64,000 nt of DNA, from positions 57,987,159 through 58,051,158 of the forward strand of contig NC_071396.1 in the NCBI RefSeq assembly GCF_022682495.2, in the 5' to 3' direction. Within the stretch, counting starts at the first letter, position 1. Each line of letters begins with the position of its first letter. The notes under the pieces are model-generated. The model had not been told where the DNA came from, ran no database searches, and worked only from the letters and a program-made list of their open reading frames with translations. This DNA comes from Desmodus rotundus (taxonomy: Eukaryota > Chordata > Mammalia > Chiroptera > Phyllostomidae). The position numbers and the translations under genes were made by a program. This document shows positions 1 through 10,840 of this stretch, piece after piece.

Positions 1-595
1 AGACAAAGATTGCAAAGATGGTTCTAAAATGACTGTAGTTTGAGAAAGATTGGCCTCCTACCCTGACCCAGTACCCAAAGCAGTTCTCCAGAAGCTAGCC
101 CTTTCTCTCCAAGTCCCCAAATCTCTTCACTGTCTTTCCCTTTCATACTTTGTCTACTCCGACACACAAACCCACAATGTTCTGGATTAGTCATGGTCTT
201 TCAAACCTACATGTCTCTGCATGTGCTTTATACCCTGCCTAAACCAGTCTCCAAGATGAGTTTAAGAAACACCAAATATTATAGCCTTCCCTTTTAAAAG
301 GAGAGTTGTCTCAATTCTCATAGGCCTCCTAGGTTAGCTGTGATTCTAATGTTTAAAAGATATTTTTCATACAACACAACTCCTAAACATCAGCTAACTA
401 CTTTATCTGTGCTCAACAGAGCGATCTGTTCATGCCAGAGGACAAACTGGCCCCACATTGAACTGAGAAAAAAAGACACTCACCTTCAACAAAGCCCCCT
501 CTCAAGTCATTTTCAAGAGTAATTCAGACAACACACTGCCTTGGTCACAATATGAGACTTGATACACCTCAGGTTAAAGGTGTGACTCCCCACAG
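1..595. other. No gene recognised
   Basis: Single-copy looking sequence with no open frame that resembles a known protein. The only ORF here (340-522) has no domain-like features and is most likely a chance frame. Confidence 0.5.
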
Positions 596-735
596 GACTC
601 AGTAGACAGCTTGTTTCACTACAAATCTCTCTTCCTCTAGACTGTGAGCCCCCTTGAAAGCAGGAATGACATCTTATTCATCTCTTCTGCTCCTGATTTA
701 CAGGGGCATTCAATAACCTAAGAAGATAGACAAAA
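596..735 (+). repeat. LINE2 (L2) 3'-end fragment
   Basis: The segment carries the usual L2 tail pattern: 'agactgtgagcccccttgaa', then 'gcaggaatgacatcttattc', then a degenerate 'ggcattcaataa' end. Ancient mammalian repeat, heavily diverged, no coding capacity. Confidence 0.65.
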
Positions 736-2412
736 GGTAAGAGGGGAAGGGGAGACAGGGAAAAGTGAGGTTGGGAAAAGTGAAGTAACTTTGGTTTCTA
801 TTAGACTGAAATCTATAAGGACAGACTCTGAGGGTGCTTAAGAAAGCTGCATGTTCACCCATCTTCCCAATGGTTGCACCTCCCAAAGTGGAGCTCAGTC
901 TTTGTTGGGACACTTCAGTGACAGCGAAATAATGAGGCAGTCCCAGGCTGTCCTGGAGGCCTTGTTTGAAATGACTTCCTCATAGTGAGCCCAAATCCAA
1001 TTGTCTGGAGTTTCCCCAATGGTGCCAATTCAGACTCCTGGGACAGAACATCTCCTAACATTAGGGACAAAAAATCTGTCATTTATCAAAAGAGAGAATG
1101 AGATGAACAGGCAGGCAAATTTTCCAGGTGATCTGATGTTACCACCAGCCTAGTATCTTTATTAGAACTAAAGTCTGAGGATTCCAGAGATGATAAGCCC
1201 TGAAGTCAGACAGACCATAAGTTCATTCCGCAGTCACATGAACATCAAAACTCTCTTTAGCACCCTTCAGAAATACTGGGGGGTGGAGGGGTGTTAATGA
1301 TTATTAATAGGAATGTCTCATCTGGAATTTTACTAAGCTGTCCATATGCTATCAGTTATAATTGAGTAAATGCCAAATGTAATTTCTTAACAACAAATAA
1401 AAAAAAGCTTTTTGAGCTACCACCCTGCATTCTAACTTCAAATGGCAATGTGGCACTCAATGTGGCCACACGACACATTGAGTCAAAGGCCTAATTAACT
1501 TTATCCTTATTTGGCTTAAACCTGGGTGTGTGTGTACGCCCACACAAGGGATGCGTTTGTAGGAGAGGAGGTTTAGGAAAGGATGCCATGAGATTTTGAT
1601 TCAATATTTCAGATCCCAAAGTCTTGGACTCCTCTAGCAACCTTGAGTCCCAGCCTTCCTGGAAATTTGTGTTCATTTGATGTTAAAATCAAACAAGGGT
1701 TAAAATAAACCTCTCTGAGGGTAACAAGACAAAGTCAACATACTCCAGGGACTTGCTTCTAAAGAAACTTCCTGAAGCCCCCACCCATTTTCAAGGGAAA
1801 CTGAGATCAAAAGACAACTAATGTCTAAATTGAAAGAAAGGAGAAAGATGGAGAAAGAAATATAGAGGGGGAAAGAAGAGAGAAAGAGAGACAGAAAAAG
1901 AGAAGAAAGACCTGCCATTTTTAAATACTGTTTTATAAGGTTGTTACTCAAGTCAAACAAGTTTGGTGTTTTAAAATTAAGCTAATAAAATTTACTACCA
2001 TAGATGAGTTATGGTAGTAAAGGTACTCTTTTCTTGTTCTGATGTTCAAAGATGCAATTTTCTTGAACTAGAGGTCTCGGTACCTTTCAGATGTGAGACA
2101 GTCTAAGTGTAGAGAGCTGTGCCTATGTTAGGTGCAAGGTCCTTGCTGCCCACCCACAATTCTAAGACCTCAGCTGCTTCCTCCTACAGGTGGGCTTCTG
2201 GGTAGGCAGAAAATGTCTCCTGACCAGCCAACAACAGTGCAGTGGAAAGTAATATGGTGTTCCAGTCCCAGTTCTGCACTTCTGTGCCTCTGTTTTCTCA
2301 ACTATTACACAAGACAATACTGTAACAGTGAACTACATACCCTCTGATTCCATCTTGTTCAACCTGTTTTATTACCATGGCTTTCAGGTTAATAAATTCT
2401 TGCATATAGACA
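736..2412. other. No gene recognised; contains a purine-rich tract
   Basis: No convincing exon, retrocopy or young repeat. A GA-rich low-complexity tract lies near 1,820-1,905. The minus-strand ORF over it (1700-1960) is a by-product of that composition. Confidence 0.45.
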
Positions 2413-2829
2413 TGTTAATCATTAGAGGAACTCTGCTTGCAGCTTGAATTTTATAAAAATAGCCCCTTACCAGAACTGCCTCTCCTGGGAGTTAAGGGAA
2501 ATATGTACAGAAATGACTGTTTATCAAAAATTTGTAGGAGCCTCATGACTGGAATCATATCAACTAGAGTCAAGACTAAAAACAAAGAAGTTTCACAATC
2601 TTCGTTGGACCCCAACTGGTGCCCAGGTATCTGCGGTCATCCATCACCTCTTGTACCCCATTTTCCCTTCCCTTGACATAAAACAAGCCCGACTCTGTAT
2701 TTTCTTTCTTAAAATAGATTTGAGTTACCACTAGGCATGTTCTTGATCAATAAACCTCTTTCCTTATTCTAAACTCTGACATTTTGAGTTCTGGCCTTTT
2801 GAAGTATTGGGCACATGAACTTTGGTAAC
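2413..2829 (+). repeat. Possible solo LTR of an endogenous retrovirus
   Basis: The stretch reads like an LTR. It has a C-rich part followed by 'cttgacataaaacaagccc', a polyadenylation signal 'aataaa' near 2,749, a T-rich U5-like part and a terminal 'ggtaaca'. A start at 'tgttaatc' would give TG...CA ends. I could not find a convincing flanking duplication, so the limits and the class (an ERV1-like look) are guesses. It carries no viral gene. Confidence 0.3.
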
Positions 2830-4787
2830 AATACCACCTGCCTTACATGATGAGGATCAGAAACAACACATGCTGAAGAACCAATTTTATCTCTGTCCCT
2901 CCTCTCTCCTAAGAGAAACTCAAACAGTTATTCTATGTTACATAACTTTTTCTATGCCATACCCTTGTCACCTTTTTTTCATGTATATGCAAGCTTTCAA
3001 AACAGATGTGTTCTGTGCATATGTGGACAGAAGTGATTAGTGTTATCCAAGTCAAGTGGATTCCCACAGCACAGATGAAACATTTCCCATCACCCCTTCC
3101 TTTAAAGCAGCATTCAAACCATGCCTCATATAGACAAAGATATTTTTTAAGGTTAATGATAGGTCAAATGCCTCTACGCAAACCAACCACAATGAGGGAA
3201 CTTCTGCCTCCTCCAGAGTTTACAATATTACCAGAAGGCCAAACGCCGCCCCCCCCCCCAAAAAAAAACCCCACGATGCTGCCTAGAGTCAATTAACCTA
3301 AGCTTTCCAGCAGTCCTGTCCCAGGAAAGTGTTCCAGAATGCCTCACACAATCCAGCTCCATCATTCACAGTTTCATATTCCTTAGAACACAAGACACAA
3401 AACTAAATACCAGAGAGATATATGATGTGCATTTATCCCTAAATTGTTAAAATAGGTTCTGAAAATCAGTATTATATTACATTGTAAAATACTCAGAGTT
3501 ATTATGTTAATTTGGAAAAAGAGCAGAAAGACATGACCCAAATAGGTTGGTACACTTGAGGCACCCCACATCCAAAACGTTGCACTGTCAGTAATATTTT
3601 ACAAGAATAGTGATTAAAAGGCGTATAACTGTAATGAACCACCAAATTCCTCAGCAGGCAGCGCCTCCTGAACTTATCTAACCCATCTCCCAACTCCAGG
3701 AAAACCCTCCCTTGCAAGACAGTTACCCCAGTCATGTAAATTAAGCCAGATCTAAAGGATTAGGATTCAGAATCAATTAGGTCAAAAAATAAGCCTCTGG
3801 AAAAGCAAGAGTTTCCTAAAAATGGAAGTGTATGCTTAGCCTCCTTCAGCATTAGTAAATGTGGAAGAGGCTAAAGGTAACTTAATGGTCTAATAAAATG
3901 TTTACAAGGCAAAGGATCCTTACAGACAAATGAGATCAGGAGACCATCTGCTGGGGTCTGCGGATACTTTTTTAGGCAGATTTGACCTTGATGGCATTAA
4001 CTGTGCTGCTGGATGGCACCCTTACCTCCTCACCACAATCAGCAAGAGTCAGGCCTCTGCTTGTCCCCTCTGTCCCCTCAGTGGGCTCAGCATTATCTCT
4101 CCTCCTGCATTGACAGGCTAGTAAGCAGCACTGCAGCAGGTGCTTCTGTAGCTGTCTCCCCACAGGGAAGCAGGCTGGCCAGATTCATCTGAGCCCCTGA
4201 ACTCTGGCCCGGAGGAGGCAGTGACCCAATAAATTCTGGGTAAACAGATGACTGCACAAACCAATGAACGATTCAATAAATGACTAAAGGGACGAATAAA
4301 TGAAGGGAGGAAGGGTTGCTATCCCTCACTTTATTTTTAATTCATTCCTTCAACTAACACTTTTTGAGCACCTACTTTATATTAAATTATACAGAATTAG
4401 GAAACAATGAACCCATCTGCCTAACAGCCTACAACTTCAAATTGAAAAAATCTTCCAGGGGAAGCCTACAATGAAGCAGATAGAGGTTACCTAATGACAA
4501 CAGAAATGCAACAACCATGGTTCCTTTCTTTTCACCATTGTCCAAATACACCTTGCACAATTCAGTTTTCCTCTGTTACCTGGTCAGGCAAAATCCACTG
4601 GATGGACTTCTCACTGAGCTCAGGAGTGTCTTCATGCACAGAATGCTTGGCATACTTAAAATGCACCTGGAGGGCAGGGACACCTTAGGGTAGGGTCAGC
4701 TACACACATCTTCCTTGTGCAAGGCTACTTCCAACATGTACATGGCAGTGGAGACACTCCCAGGGAGGGGTGGTAGAGAGTAATTTA
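2830..4787. other. No gene recognised; C/A homopolymer pair at 3,246-3,268
   Basis: No retrocopy or domain found. A run of C followed by a run of A sits at about 3,246-3,268. The 4,200-4,440 part has L2/MIR-like words but is too diverged to name. Confidence 0.4.
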
Positions 4788-5445
4788 CAAGGTCCGTCCA
4801 GAAAGTATCCAGCCACGCAATATGAAAAACAGAGACTTTTACTGAAGAAGATACAAGATACAAGAAACATTGTACATAGGACAATGATGCCTATCTTGGG
4901 ATCTCACAGTTCTTCCAATCATCATCAGCTGCCCTGTAGTATTTCCTGAATCTCATCAATAGTCTGAAATCTCTTCCCTTTCAGAGGTGATTTTAATTTT
5001 GGGAAAAACCAGAAGTCACAGGGCACCAAATCTGGGGTGGAGGGAGCTAAATTACCTGGATGATTTGATGTTTCACCAAAACACTCTGCACAAGACATGA
5101 TGCATGAGCAGGTGCATTGTCGTGATGAAGCTGCCAATTACCAGTTGCCCATAGCTGTGGCCTTCCGAATCATTCAAATAGTTTTCCGAGGCAATGTTCA
5201 AGCTTAACATAAAATTTGAGGCATATTCATTGTTCTACTTGCTCAGTCATTTTGAATGTGACGGGTACACATGCTCACTCACACCCAAAGGTGTCTACTG
5301 CCCCCACTGACTAGTACAGTGAAGTCTTCATTGTTCACGCATGCGCATTCCAGTCCATTCTCTTTTGCTGCCAGGTTACATCAATGCCATGTAAAACCAT
5401 TCTTGTTACATTAACAATGGCTGGACTTTTCCAAGATAGACCAAG
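4788..5445 (-). mobile_element. Internally deleted mariner DNA transposon
   Basis: The element is bounded by TA dinucleotides (4,786-4,787 and 5,446-5,447), the target used by Tc1/mariner elements. The left end begins 'caaggtccgtccagaaag'. The right end, read on the other strand, gives a similar but eroded terminal repeat that converges on 'tccagcca'. At about 660 bp it is half the roughly 1.3 kb of an autonomous mariner. Remnants of the transposase lie inside on the minus strand. Non-autonomous and old, judging by the terminal repeat mismatches. Confidence 0.75.
4925..5140 (-). pseudogene. Mariner transposase fragment (catalytic region, frameshifted)
   Basis: Read on the minus strand, the first part (about 5,127-5,098) encodes HHDNAPAH, the motif around the second catalytic Asp of mariner transposases. 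A frame change follows. The next part then encodes STPDLVPCDFWFFPKLK and LKGKRFQTIDEIQ, the motif around the third Asp and the segment after it. This D...D34D arrangement is diagnostic of the mariner clade. The N-terminal DNA-binding half is missing and the frame is broken between the two motifs, so no active enzyme can be made. Confidence 0.75.
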
Positions 5446-5689
5446 TATTCTTTAACAACAGATACTGATACTTCAGAGCAACTTCACAAGACCACCTGAG
5501 CATAGCCCTGTTAGGCACTGCCACAAATAGAAAAAAACCTGAGAGTGTCCTGCCCTGCCTCACACAAGAAGAAGTAAGGGAATACACAAGATTATGGCAA
5601 CCCTTGATTAGACTTAACAAGCTAAAACAGGCAAAGAAGTCCTGCCAAAGATTAAGAAATGTATCACAATTATACTACTACAAATAGTA

Positions 5690-5900
5690 GTAAGCAAAAC
5701 AGTAATAATAGTGAATATACACTGAGAGTTGGTTACACACCAGGCTTTGTTTTAAGCACTTCACATATTATTAATCCAAAATATGAGTGCTGTAAGTAGG
5801 TATGCTATTATTATCCCTAATTATAGATGAGAAAACTAAGGTACAAAGTGGTTAAGTCACCAGCCCAAGACCACAGAGTAAAGCAGTGATGATGCAGACC
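5690..5900 (+). repeat. MIR SINE
   Basis: Shows the MIR core in order: a 'caggctttgttttaagcact' region, a 'ttattatccctaattataga' region, 'gagaaaactaaggtac', and 'gttaagtcaccagcccaaga'. Ancient tRNA-derived SINE. Confidence 0.75.
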
Positions 5901-6449
5901 CAGGGAGGATGGTATTGTATGGAGTCTGTCCTCTTAACACTCCTATTCAACTACATAGCCCAGAATTTTTTCCCACATTCTTTCCTTATCAAAGTTTTTC
6001 AGTCTACACAGAATTTGTTCCTTGGGAATACATCATCTGATTTTACAATATGGAAGTCACTGAGAAAACAGGACACACCTTATAGATCTGCTCTGCAGCC
6101 TGCTTATAGAACCAAATCTCTAATGCAATAATTTATTCCCACAAATTAATAACTCTAGGGTTTCATTTACATTTTTCAACCATGTTTCATGCCACAGATT
6201 CCTGGGATTACTGACACATTCTAAAAACTAGGTTTTCCTATCTTATGGAACACCAAGCTTGGCATGCAACAGGCTGAGTATAACCGTGGCTCAATTATTA
6301 ATCAACAAAGTAAGTGGTATCAACTAATAATTTATCCTGAGAACTCTGTTACTTTATACTTAAAGCTTAAAGAGTCACTCCAAAATTCAGATAATCTTAT
6401 ATTTCACAATATAAAAACGTAGATGTTACCTGAGAAAAGTCCAACTGCA

Positions 6450-6615
6450 TTGAAGTCTAGCAGATCTGGGCTCCAGACCCTTTTGTGTATGTCACCTCTA
6501 ACCAATAATCTAATTCCTACAGGCCTGCCATAGCTATAATTGACTCATGTGCCTCCAAGAAGATTGAGTGAGTTAACATGTGCAAGGCGTCTAGTCAGTT
6601 CCTGGCACACAAGAA
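6450..6615 (-). repeat. MIR SINE, reverse orientation
   Basis: The reverse complement of MIR is recognisable through 'gagttaacatgtgcaaggcg' and 'cagttcctggcacac'. It ends where HAL1 copy A begins, so A inserted at or next to it. Confidence 0.6.
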
Positions 6616-6627
6616 GTGGTAGTGATG

Positions 6628-7337
6628 AGAGAACCAAGATGGCGGCGTAGGAAGACACACTGCGCCTCCTCCCACAACCAGAACTGACAGAAAATTGAAC
6701 GGCAAGGAAGTCAGACACCAAGTAGATAAAAAATAAACATTCATCCACACCGGTAGAGGGGCAGAGATGGGCGGGAGGGGCAGAGAGGACTCGCGTGGCC
6801 GTGGCGGGACCGAGACTGGCGGAGTGTGGGACGAACAAGGCAGGCAGTCTGACCACTAGCAGACCCTGCAGCCCTACATTAGCACACAGATAAACCGAGA
6901 GGGCCGGACTCAAGAGTGGCGGACAACGGGGCAGGCAGAGCATTGGGTAGCACCCTGCGGCCCCATACTCTCATAACCCAGGGCTCCAGCACGGGGAAAT
7001 AAAGCCTCAAACCTCTGATTGAAAACGCCCGTGGGGGTTGGGGCGGCAGCAGGAGAGACTCCCAGCCTCACAGGAGAGGTCGTTGGAGAGACCCACGGGG
7101 GCCTAGGGTGTGCGCAAGCCCACTCACTCGGGAGCCAGCACCAGAGGGGCCCAGTTTGATTGTGGGTAGCGGAGGGAGTGATGAAGTCCGGTGGAGAGTG
7201 GAGGGGGCGCCATTGCTCCCTCTCGGCCCCTCCCCCACATACAGCGTCACAGCGCAGAGACCAGCATTACCCCGCCCAGGTGAACATCTAAGGCTCCGCC
7301 CCTTTAAGTAACAGACACGCCAAGACAAGAAAAAAAA
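6628..7337 (+). promoter_or_regulatory. HAL1 A 5'UTR with YY1-like site
   Basis: About 710 bp, clearly richer in GC and CpG than the flanks. The motif 'caagatggcggc' at 6,635-6,646 fits the YY1 consensus and lies within about 20 bp of the element start, as in human L1, where YY1 positions transcription initiation. Promoter activity here is inferred. Confidence 0.55.
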
Positions 7338-7346
7338 GTGGCCCAA

Positions 7347-8168
7347 ATGACAGAACACTTCAAAGCTCCCGAAAAAATACAACTAAGCGATGAAGAGATA
7401 GCCAACCTATCGGATGCACAGTTCAAAGCACTGGTTATCAATATGCTCACAGAATTGGCTGAATTTGTTCTAAAACTAGATGAAAAAATGAAGCCTATGC
7501 TAAGAGAAACAAAGGAAAATGTACAGGGAACCAATAGTGATGCGAAGGAAACTGGGACTCAAATCAATGGTGTGGACCAGAAGGAAGAAAGAAACATCCA
7601 ACCAGAAAAGAATGAAGAAACAAGAATTCGGAAAAATGAGGAGAGGCTTAGGAACCTCCAGGACATCTTGAAACATTCCAACATCCAAATTACACGGGTG
7701 CCAGAAGGAGAAGAGGAAGAACAAAAAATTGAAAACTTATTTGAACAAATAATGAAGGAGAACTTCCCTCATCTGGCAAAGGAAATAGACTTCCAGGAAG
7801 CTCAGAGAGTCCCAAAGAAGCTGGACCCAAGGAGGAACACACCAAGGCACATCATAATTACATTACCTAAGATTAAACAGAAGGAGACAATCTTAGAAGC
7901 AGCAAGAGAAAAGGACACAGTTACCTACAAAGGACTTCCCATAAGGCTGTCCAGTGATTTCTCAAAAGAGATCTTACAGGCAAGAAGGGACTGGCAAGAA
8001 GTATTCCAAGTCATGAAAGGCAAGGACCTACATCCAAGATTGCTCTATCCAGCAAAGCTATCATTTAGAATGAAAGGGAAGATAAAGTGCTTCTCAGATA
8101 AGGTCAAGTTAAAGGAGTTCATCATCATCAAGCCCTTATTATATGAAATGTTAAAGGGAGTTACCTAA
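7347..8168 (+). CDS. L1-type ORF1 protein of HAL1 copy A (start codon mutated)
   Basis: In L1, ORF1 encodes an RNA-binding chaperone that coats the element RNA in cytoplasmic particles. The frame from 7,338 is open for 276 codons. The family start codon (ATG in copies C and D) is GTG here, so the first usable ATG is the fourth codon at 7,347, giving 273 residues. Visible parts are an acidic/basic N-terminal half of coiled-coil character (about residues 30-110), the RRM-like region with SNIQITRVPEGEEEE and the PRRNTPRHIIITLPK segment, and the C-terminal domain with QARRDWQEVFQVM and HPRLLYPAKLSFRMKG. This is shorter than human L1 ORF1p (338 aa). Compared with D it has a three-residue gap before EAQRVPKK. 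It is the most complete ORF1 in the window. Whether it is translated is unknown. Confidence 0.7.
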   Translation: MTEHFKAPEKIQLSDEEIANLSDAQFKALVINMLTELAEFVLKLDEKMKPMLRETKENVQGTNSDAKETGTQINGVDQKEERNIQPEKNEETRIRKNEERLRNLQDILKHSNIQITRVPEGEEEEQKIENLFEQIMKENFPHLAKEIDFQEAQRVPKKLDPRRNTPRHIIITLPKIKQKETILEAAREKDTVTYKGLPIRLSSDFSKEILQARRDWQEVFQVMKGKDLHPRLLYPAKLSFRMKGKIKCFSDKVKLKEFIIIKPLLYEMLKGVT

Positions 8169-8580
8169 GAAAAAGAAGATAAAAAATATGAACAGTAAAA
8201 ATGACAGCAAACTCATAGTTATTAACAACCACACCTAAAAGAAAAACAAGAGCAAACTAAGCCAACAACTAGAACAGGAACAGAACCACAGAAATGGAGC
8301 TCACATGGAGGGTTATCAATAGGGGCTTGGGAGGGGAAGAGAGGGGGGAAAGGTACAGAGAATAAATAGCATAAATGATAGGTGGAAAATAGACAAGGGG
8401 AGGGTAAGAATAGTGTAGGAAATATAGAAGCCAAAGAACTTCTAAGTATGACCCATGGACATGAACTATAGGGGGGGAATGTGGGAGGGCGCGGGTGGGC
8501 AGGATGGAGTGGAGTAAGGGGGGGAAATGGGACAACTGTCATAGCATAATCAATAAATCTATTTAAAAAATAAAAAAAAT

Positions 8581-8755
8581 TTAACAGTACTCATGATAAA
8601 GATGCTCTCAGCACACTTAAAATGGAAAGAAACTTCTTCAACACAATAGAGGACATCTATGAAAATCCATAGCTAACACCATATTTAATGGAGAAATACT
8701 GAATATTTTCCTCTCCATGATCAAAACAAAACCAAGAAGTCCACTCTCATTGTTG
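8581..8755 (+). repeat. L1 ORF2 fragment (reverse-transcriptase region), degraded
   Basis: The words 'catgataaagatgctctcag', 'gacatctatgaaaatccat' and 'agtccactctcat' match the stretch of mammalian L1 ORF2 just before the RT FADD motif. The frame is broken by stops. It lies directly after the tail of HAL1 A and is a separate, older L1 remnant, not the missing ORF2 of copy A. Confidence 0.7.
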
Positions 8756-10060
8756 CCCCCATAATTTGTTCGTCTTTGAATGCAACCACTTTATCTGCTG
8801 ACTTGAACACAGCTGTGGTTCTTCCCTGAAGTGATAGATTGAGTTCATTGAGCAGGATGAATATGTCACAAAAGTAATCAGGTTTTTTCTACAAGAAATC
8901 TGTGGAGCAGGTCTTGTAACTCAAAAACTCTGGTCAGTGATCTTCCTTTAGAAAGCCATCTCACTTCTGTGTACACGAGAAGACATGTGTGCCCTGTGTC
9001 CATCTCCTCACAGAGCTATGCAAACATATGGGAGTTAAGGGCATGTACTTTAATATGGTTGATAATTTTAATTGCATCCAGCAAAAGACTGTTAAGCTCA
9101 GGTGACATATTTCAGCTAGCCAGTATTTCTCTACGGATGACACAGTCCATACGGATGATACATCGTCTCACATTCAGAAGCAACCTCTTTGACCTGAGTA
9201 GTGCAATCAGAAAGCCATTCAGTCATGGCAGCCTCTCCATCCGTGCATATACCAACACAAAATGATCAATTCAGTTTTCCTGATATGTAATCATTCAAAG
9301 ACTTGAATAGTTCTGCAGCTGTAGTGTTGGTTGGCAACAAAAGTGCACATAACATATCCTCATGCACATCCTCCTGAAAAATATATCACACAGAAACAAA
9401 TATTTTTGCCTTCTTGTCAACATTGGTAGACTCATCAATCTGGACTGCATACCATGGTGACTCATTAACCCTCTCTAACAATTGAGCCTCAATATTCTCT
9501 GCTATTTCATCAGTTCATCTAGTTATGGTGCTAGCCAAAAGAGAATCACATGCCACGTTTTCACTGCAGCTTCTCCTAAGAGTTCATGACAAATGTCCTT
9601 AGCAGCAGGAAGGATCAACTCTTCACCAATGGTAAAGGGCTTCTTAGCTTTAGCAGTGTGGTTAGCCACTAAGAATGATGCTCTCAGTGCAGACACATTT
9701 GATGACATGGGGGCCTTCAAAAACTGCTTCTGTTCTTTAGGCTCACCTTTTCTTCTGTTAAAAAACTCCAAAGGCTTTTCTTTTAATGCGGGGTGCTTGG
9801 TCTCCATGTGGTGAAGCAGTTTTAAAGGTTTCATTGGTTCATTGGATAGCCGGTCACCACACATTATACAAAGCAGGCTTGGAGAATGTGAATCACCTGG
9901 TGCAATGAGCCTGTAATTTAAGTAGCACTCTTGGTATTTTCTCTTGAATGCAGCTTTCTTTTTGTTGGCAGACTTAGAGTCTCCTGCTGTCTCATCATTG
10001 CGTCTTTCCCGCTTTTCAAAGAAGCTCTCCAGCAAGGTTTATTTTTTACTCATTTTGGCT
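8756..10060 (-). pseudogene. Broken hAT/ZBED-type transposase-like gene (ZBED5/SCAND3-like)
   Basis: Read on the minus strand from about 10,035, the first 170 residues are open. They include SANKKKAAFKRKYQECYLNY, a BED-type zinc finger (CIMCG followed by HHMETKH), KPLEFFNRRKGE, and FTIGEELILPAAKDICHELL. This order is typical of the vertebrate hAT-derived ZBED5/ZBED8/SCAND3 group. Downstream the homology continues with stops and frame changes: words equivalent to a QIDEST-like segment near 9,430, an ICTDGEAAMT-like segment near 9,230, and an EVRWLSKGR-like segment near 8,960. The match stops at 8,756 beside an L1 shard, so the C-terminal dimerisation region is missing. No introns, poly(A) tail or terminal inverted repeats are evident, so I cannot tell a decayed hAT element from a truncated retrocopy of a ZBED gene. 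Confidence 0.7.
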
Positions 10061-10840
10061 AGGGTTAGCATGTGGGCTTAACCAAACTGACTGAGACACG
10101 TGTGTAATGGGGGAAAGAGGCTCAGACGGAAGCGGTAAATAAAATAATGGGTGGGCCACACATGGACTAAAATAAGTGTCAGATTCTGACTTAAATCCTC
10201 CCACCATTCTAATGGGGTATACAGAACCCTGACCACATAAAACAAAAGTTATTCCTCAATAGCTTCATGGATGGTGGGGGTTTTTTTTGGGGGGGGGGGC
10301 AGGGGAGTGGGGCAGGAAACCTGTATCCTATTCATTTTGCACAAATGTATGCCTGCACACTTAATTCTTCCATGTTCTATCCAAGGCACAGCTATAAAAA
10401 CATGGCCACAAAGAGAGATTCATGGTAGCACTCAGAGAGAGAATCTATTTTTTGCATTTATCATCACAGAATTGGAGGTCTGGCACACAGCAGGCACATA
10501 ATAAGTAGATGATGAATAAATGAAAAGTGACTAATCTTGGAGACTGAGCTTTTCAAACTCAAGTTTGCAAACCCAGGTGTGTATGATGGTGTATCAGGGC
10601 ACACAGGAATAAATGTCATCTAAAGACAAAGATTTTACAGAAAAAAAAAACTTTGCAGGAAAAAAAGTCATCTTGACATTTTTAGACAAAGCCTTCATTT
10701 TCCCTGATGGTAACACACTTAACATATTATTTTTAGAAAACAAAAATAATGAGTATAATTTGGAAGGTGGTTGGGACAGACCTGGCAATATCTACTAAAA
10801 TTTTAATAGAATAACCTTTGTTTTGTGTGGTCAGCGTTCT
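10061..10840. other. No gene recognised; G-run at 10,287-10,300
   Basis: No domain or retrocopy seen. A T-run followed by a G-run lies near 10,279-10,300. Confidence 0.4.

Larger units (their letters stand above)
6628..8580 (+). mobile_element. HAL1 copy A: half-L1 retrotransposon (5'UTR, ORF1, 3'UTR, no ORF2)
   Basis: Order along the element: a CpG-rich 5'UTR starting 'gaaccaagatggcggcg', an L1-type ORF1 (7,347-8,168), about 400 bp of G-rich 3'UTR, and an A-rich end. The RT-bearing ORF2 that should follow ORF1 in an L1 is absent, and the same truncated architecture recurs at 29.5, 44.5 and 59.3 kb, so it is the form of a family and not a local deletion. I could not find a target-site duplication. 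The right flank is an old L1 ORF2 shard and the left flank is a MIR, so one flank may have been rearranged. It depends on L1 enzymes for movement. Confidence 0.85.

Noticed and set aside
8581..8755. Possible missing ORF2 of HAL1 A
   Set aside because: It follows the A-rich tail of copy A, is far more diverged and begins mid-ORF2, so it is an unrelated older L1 remnant.
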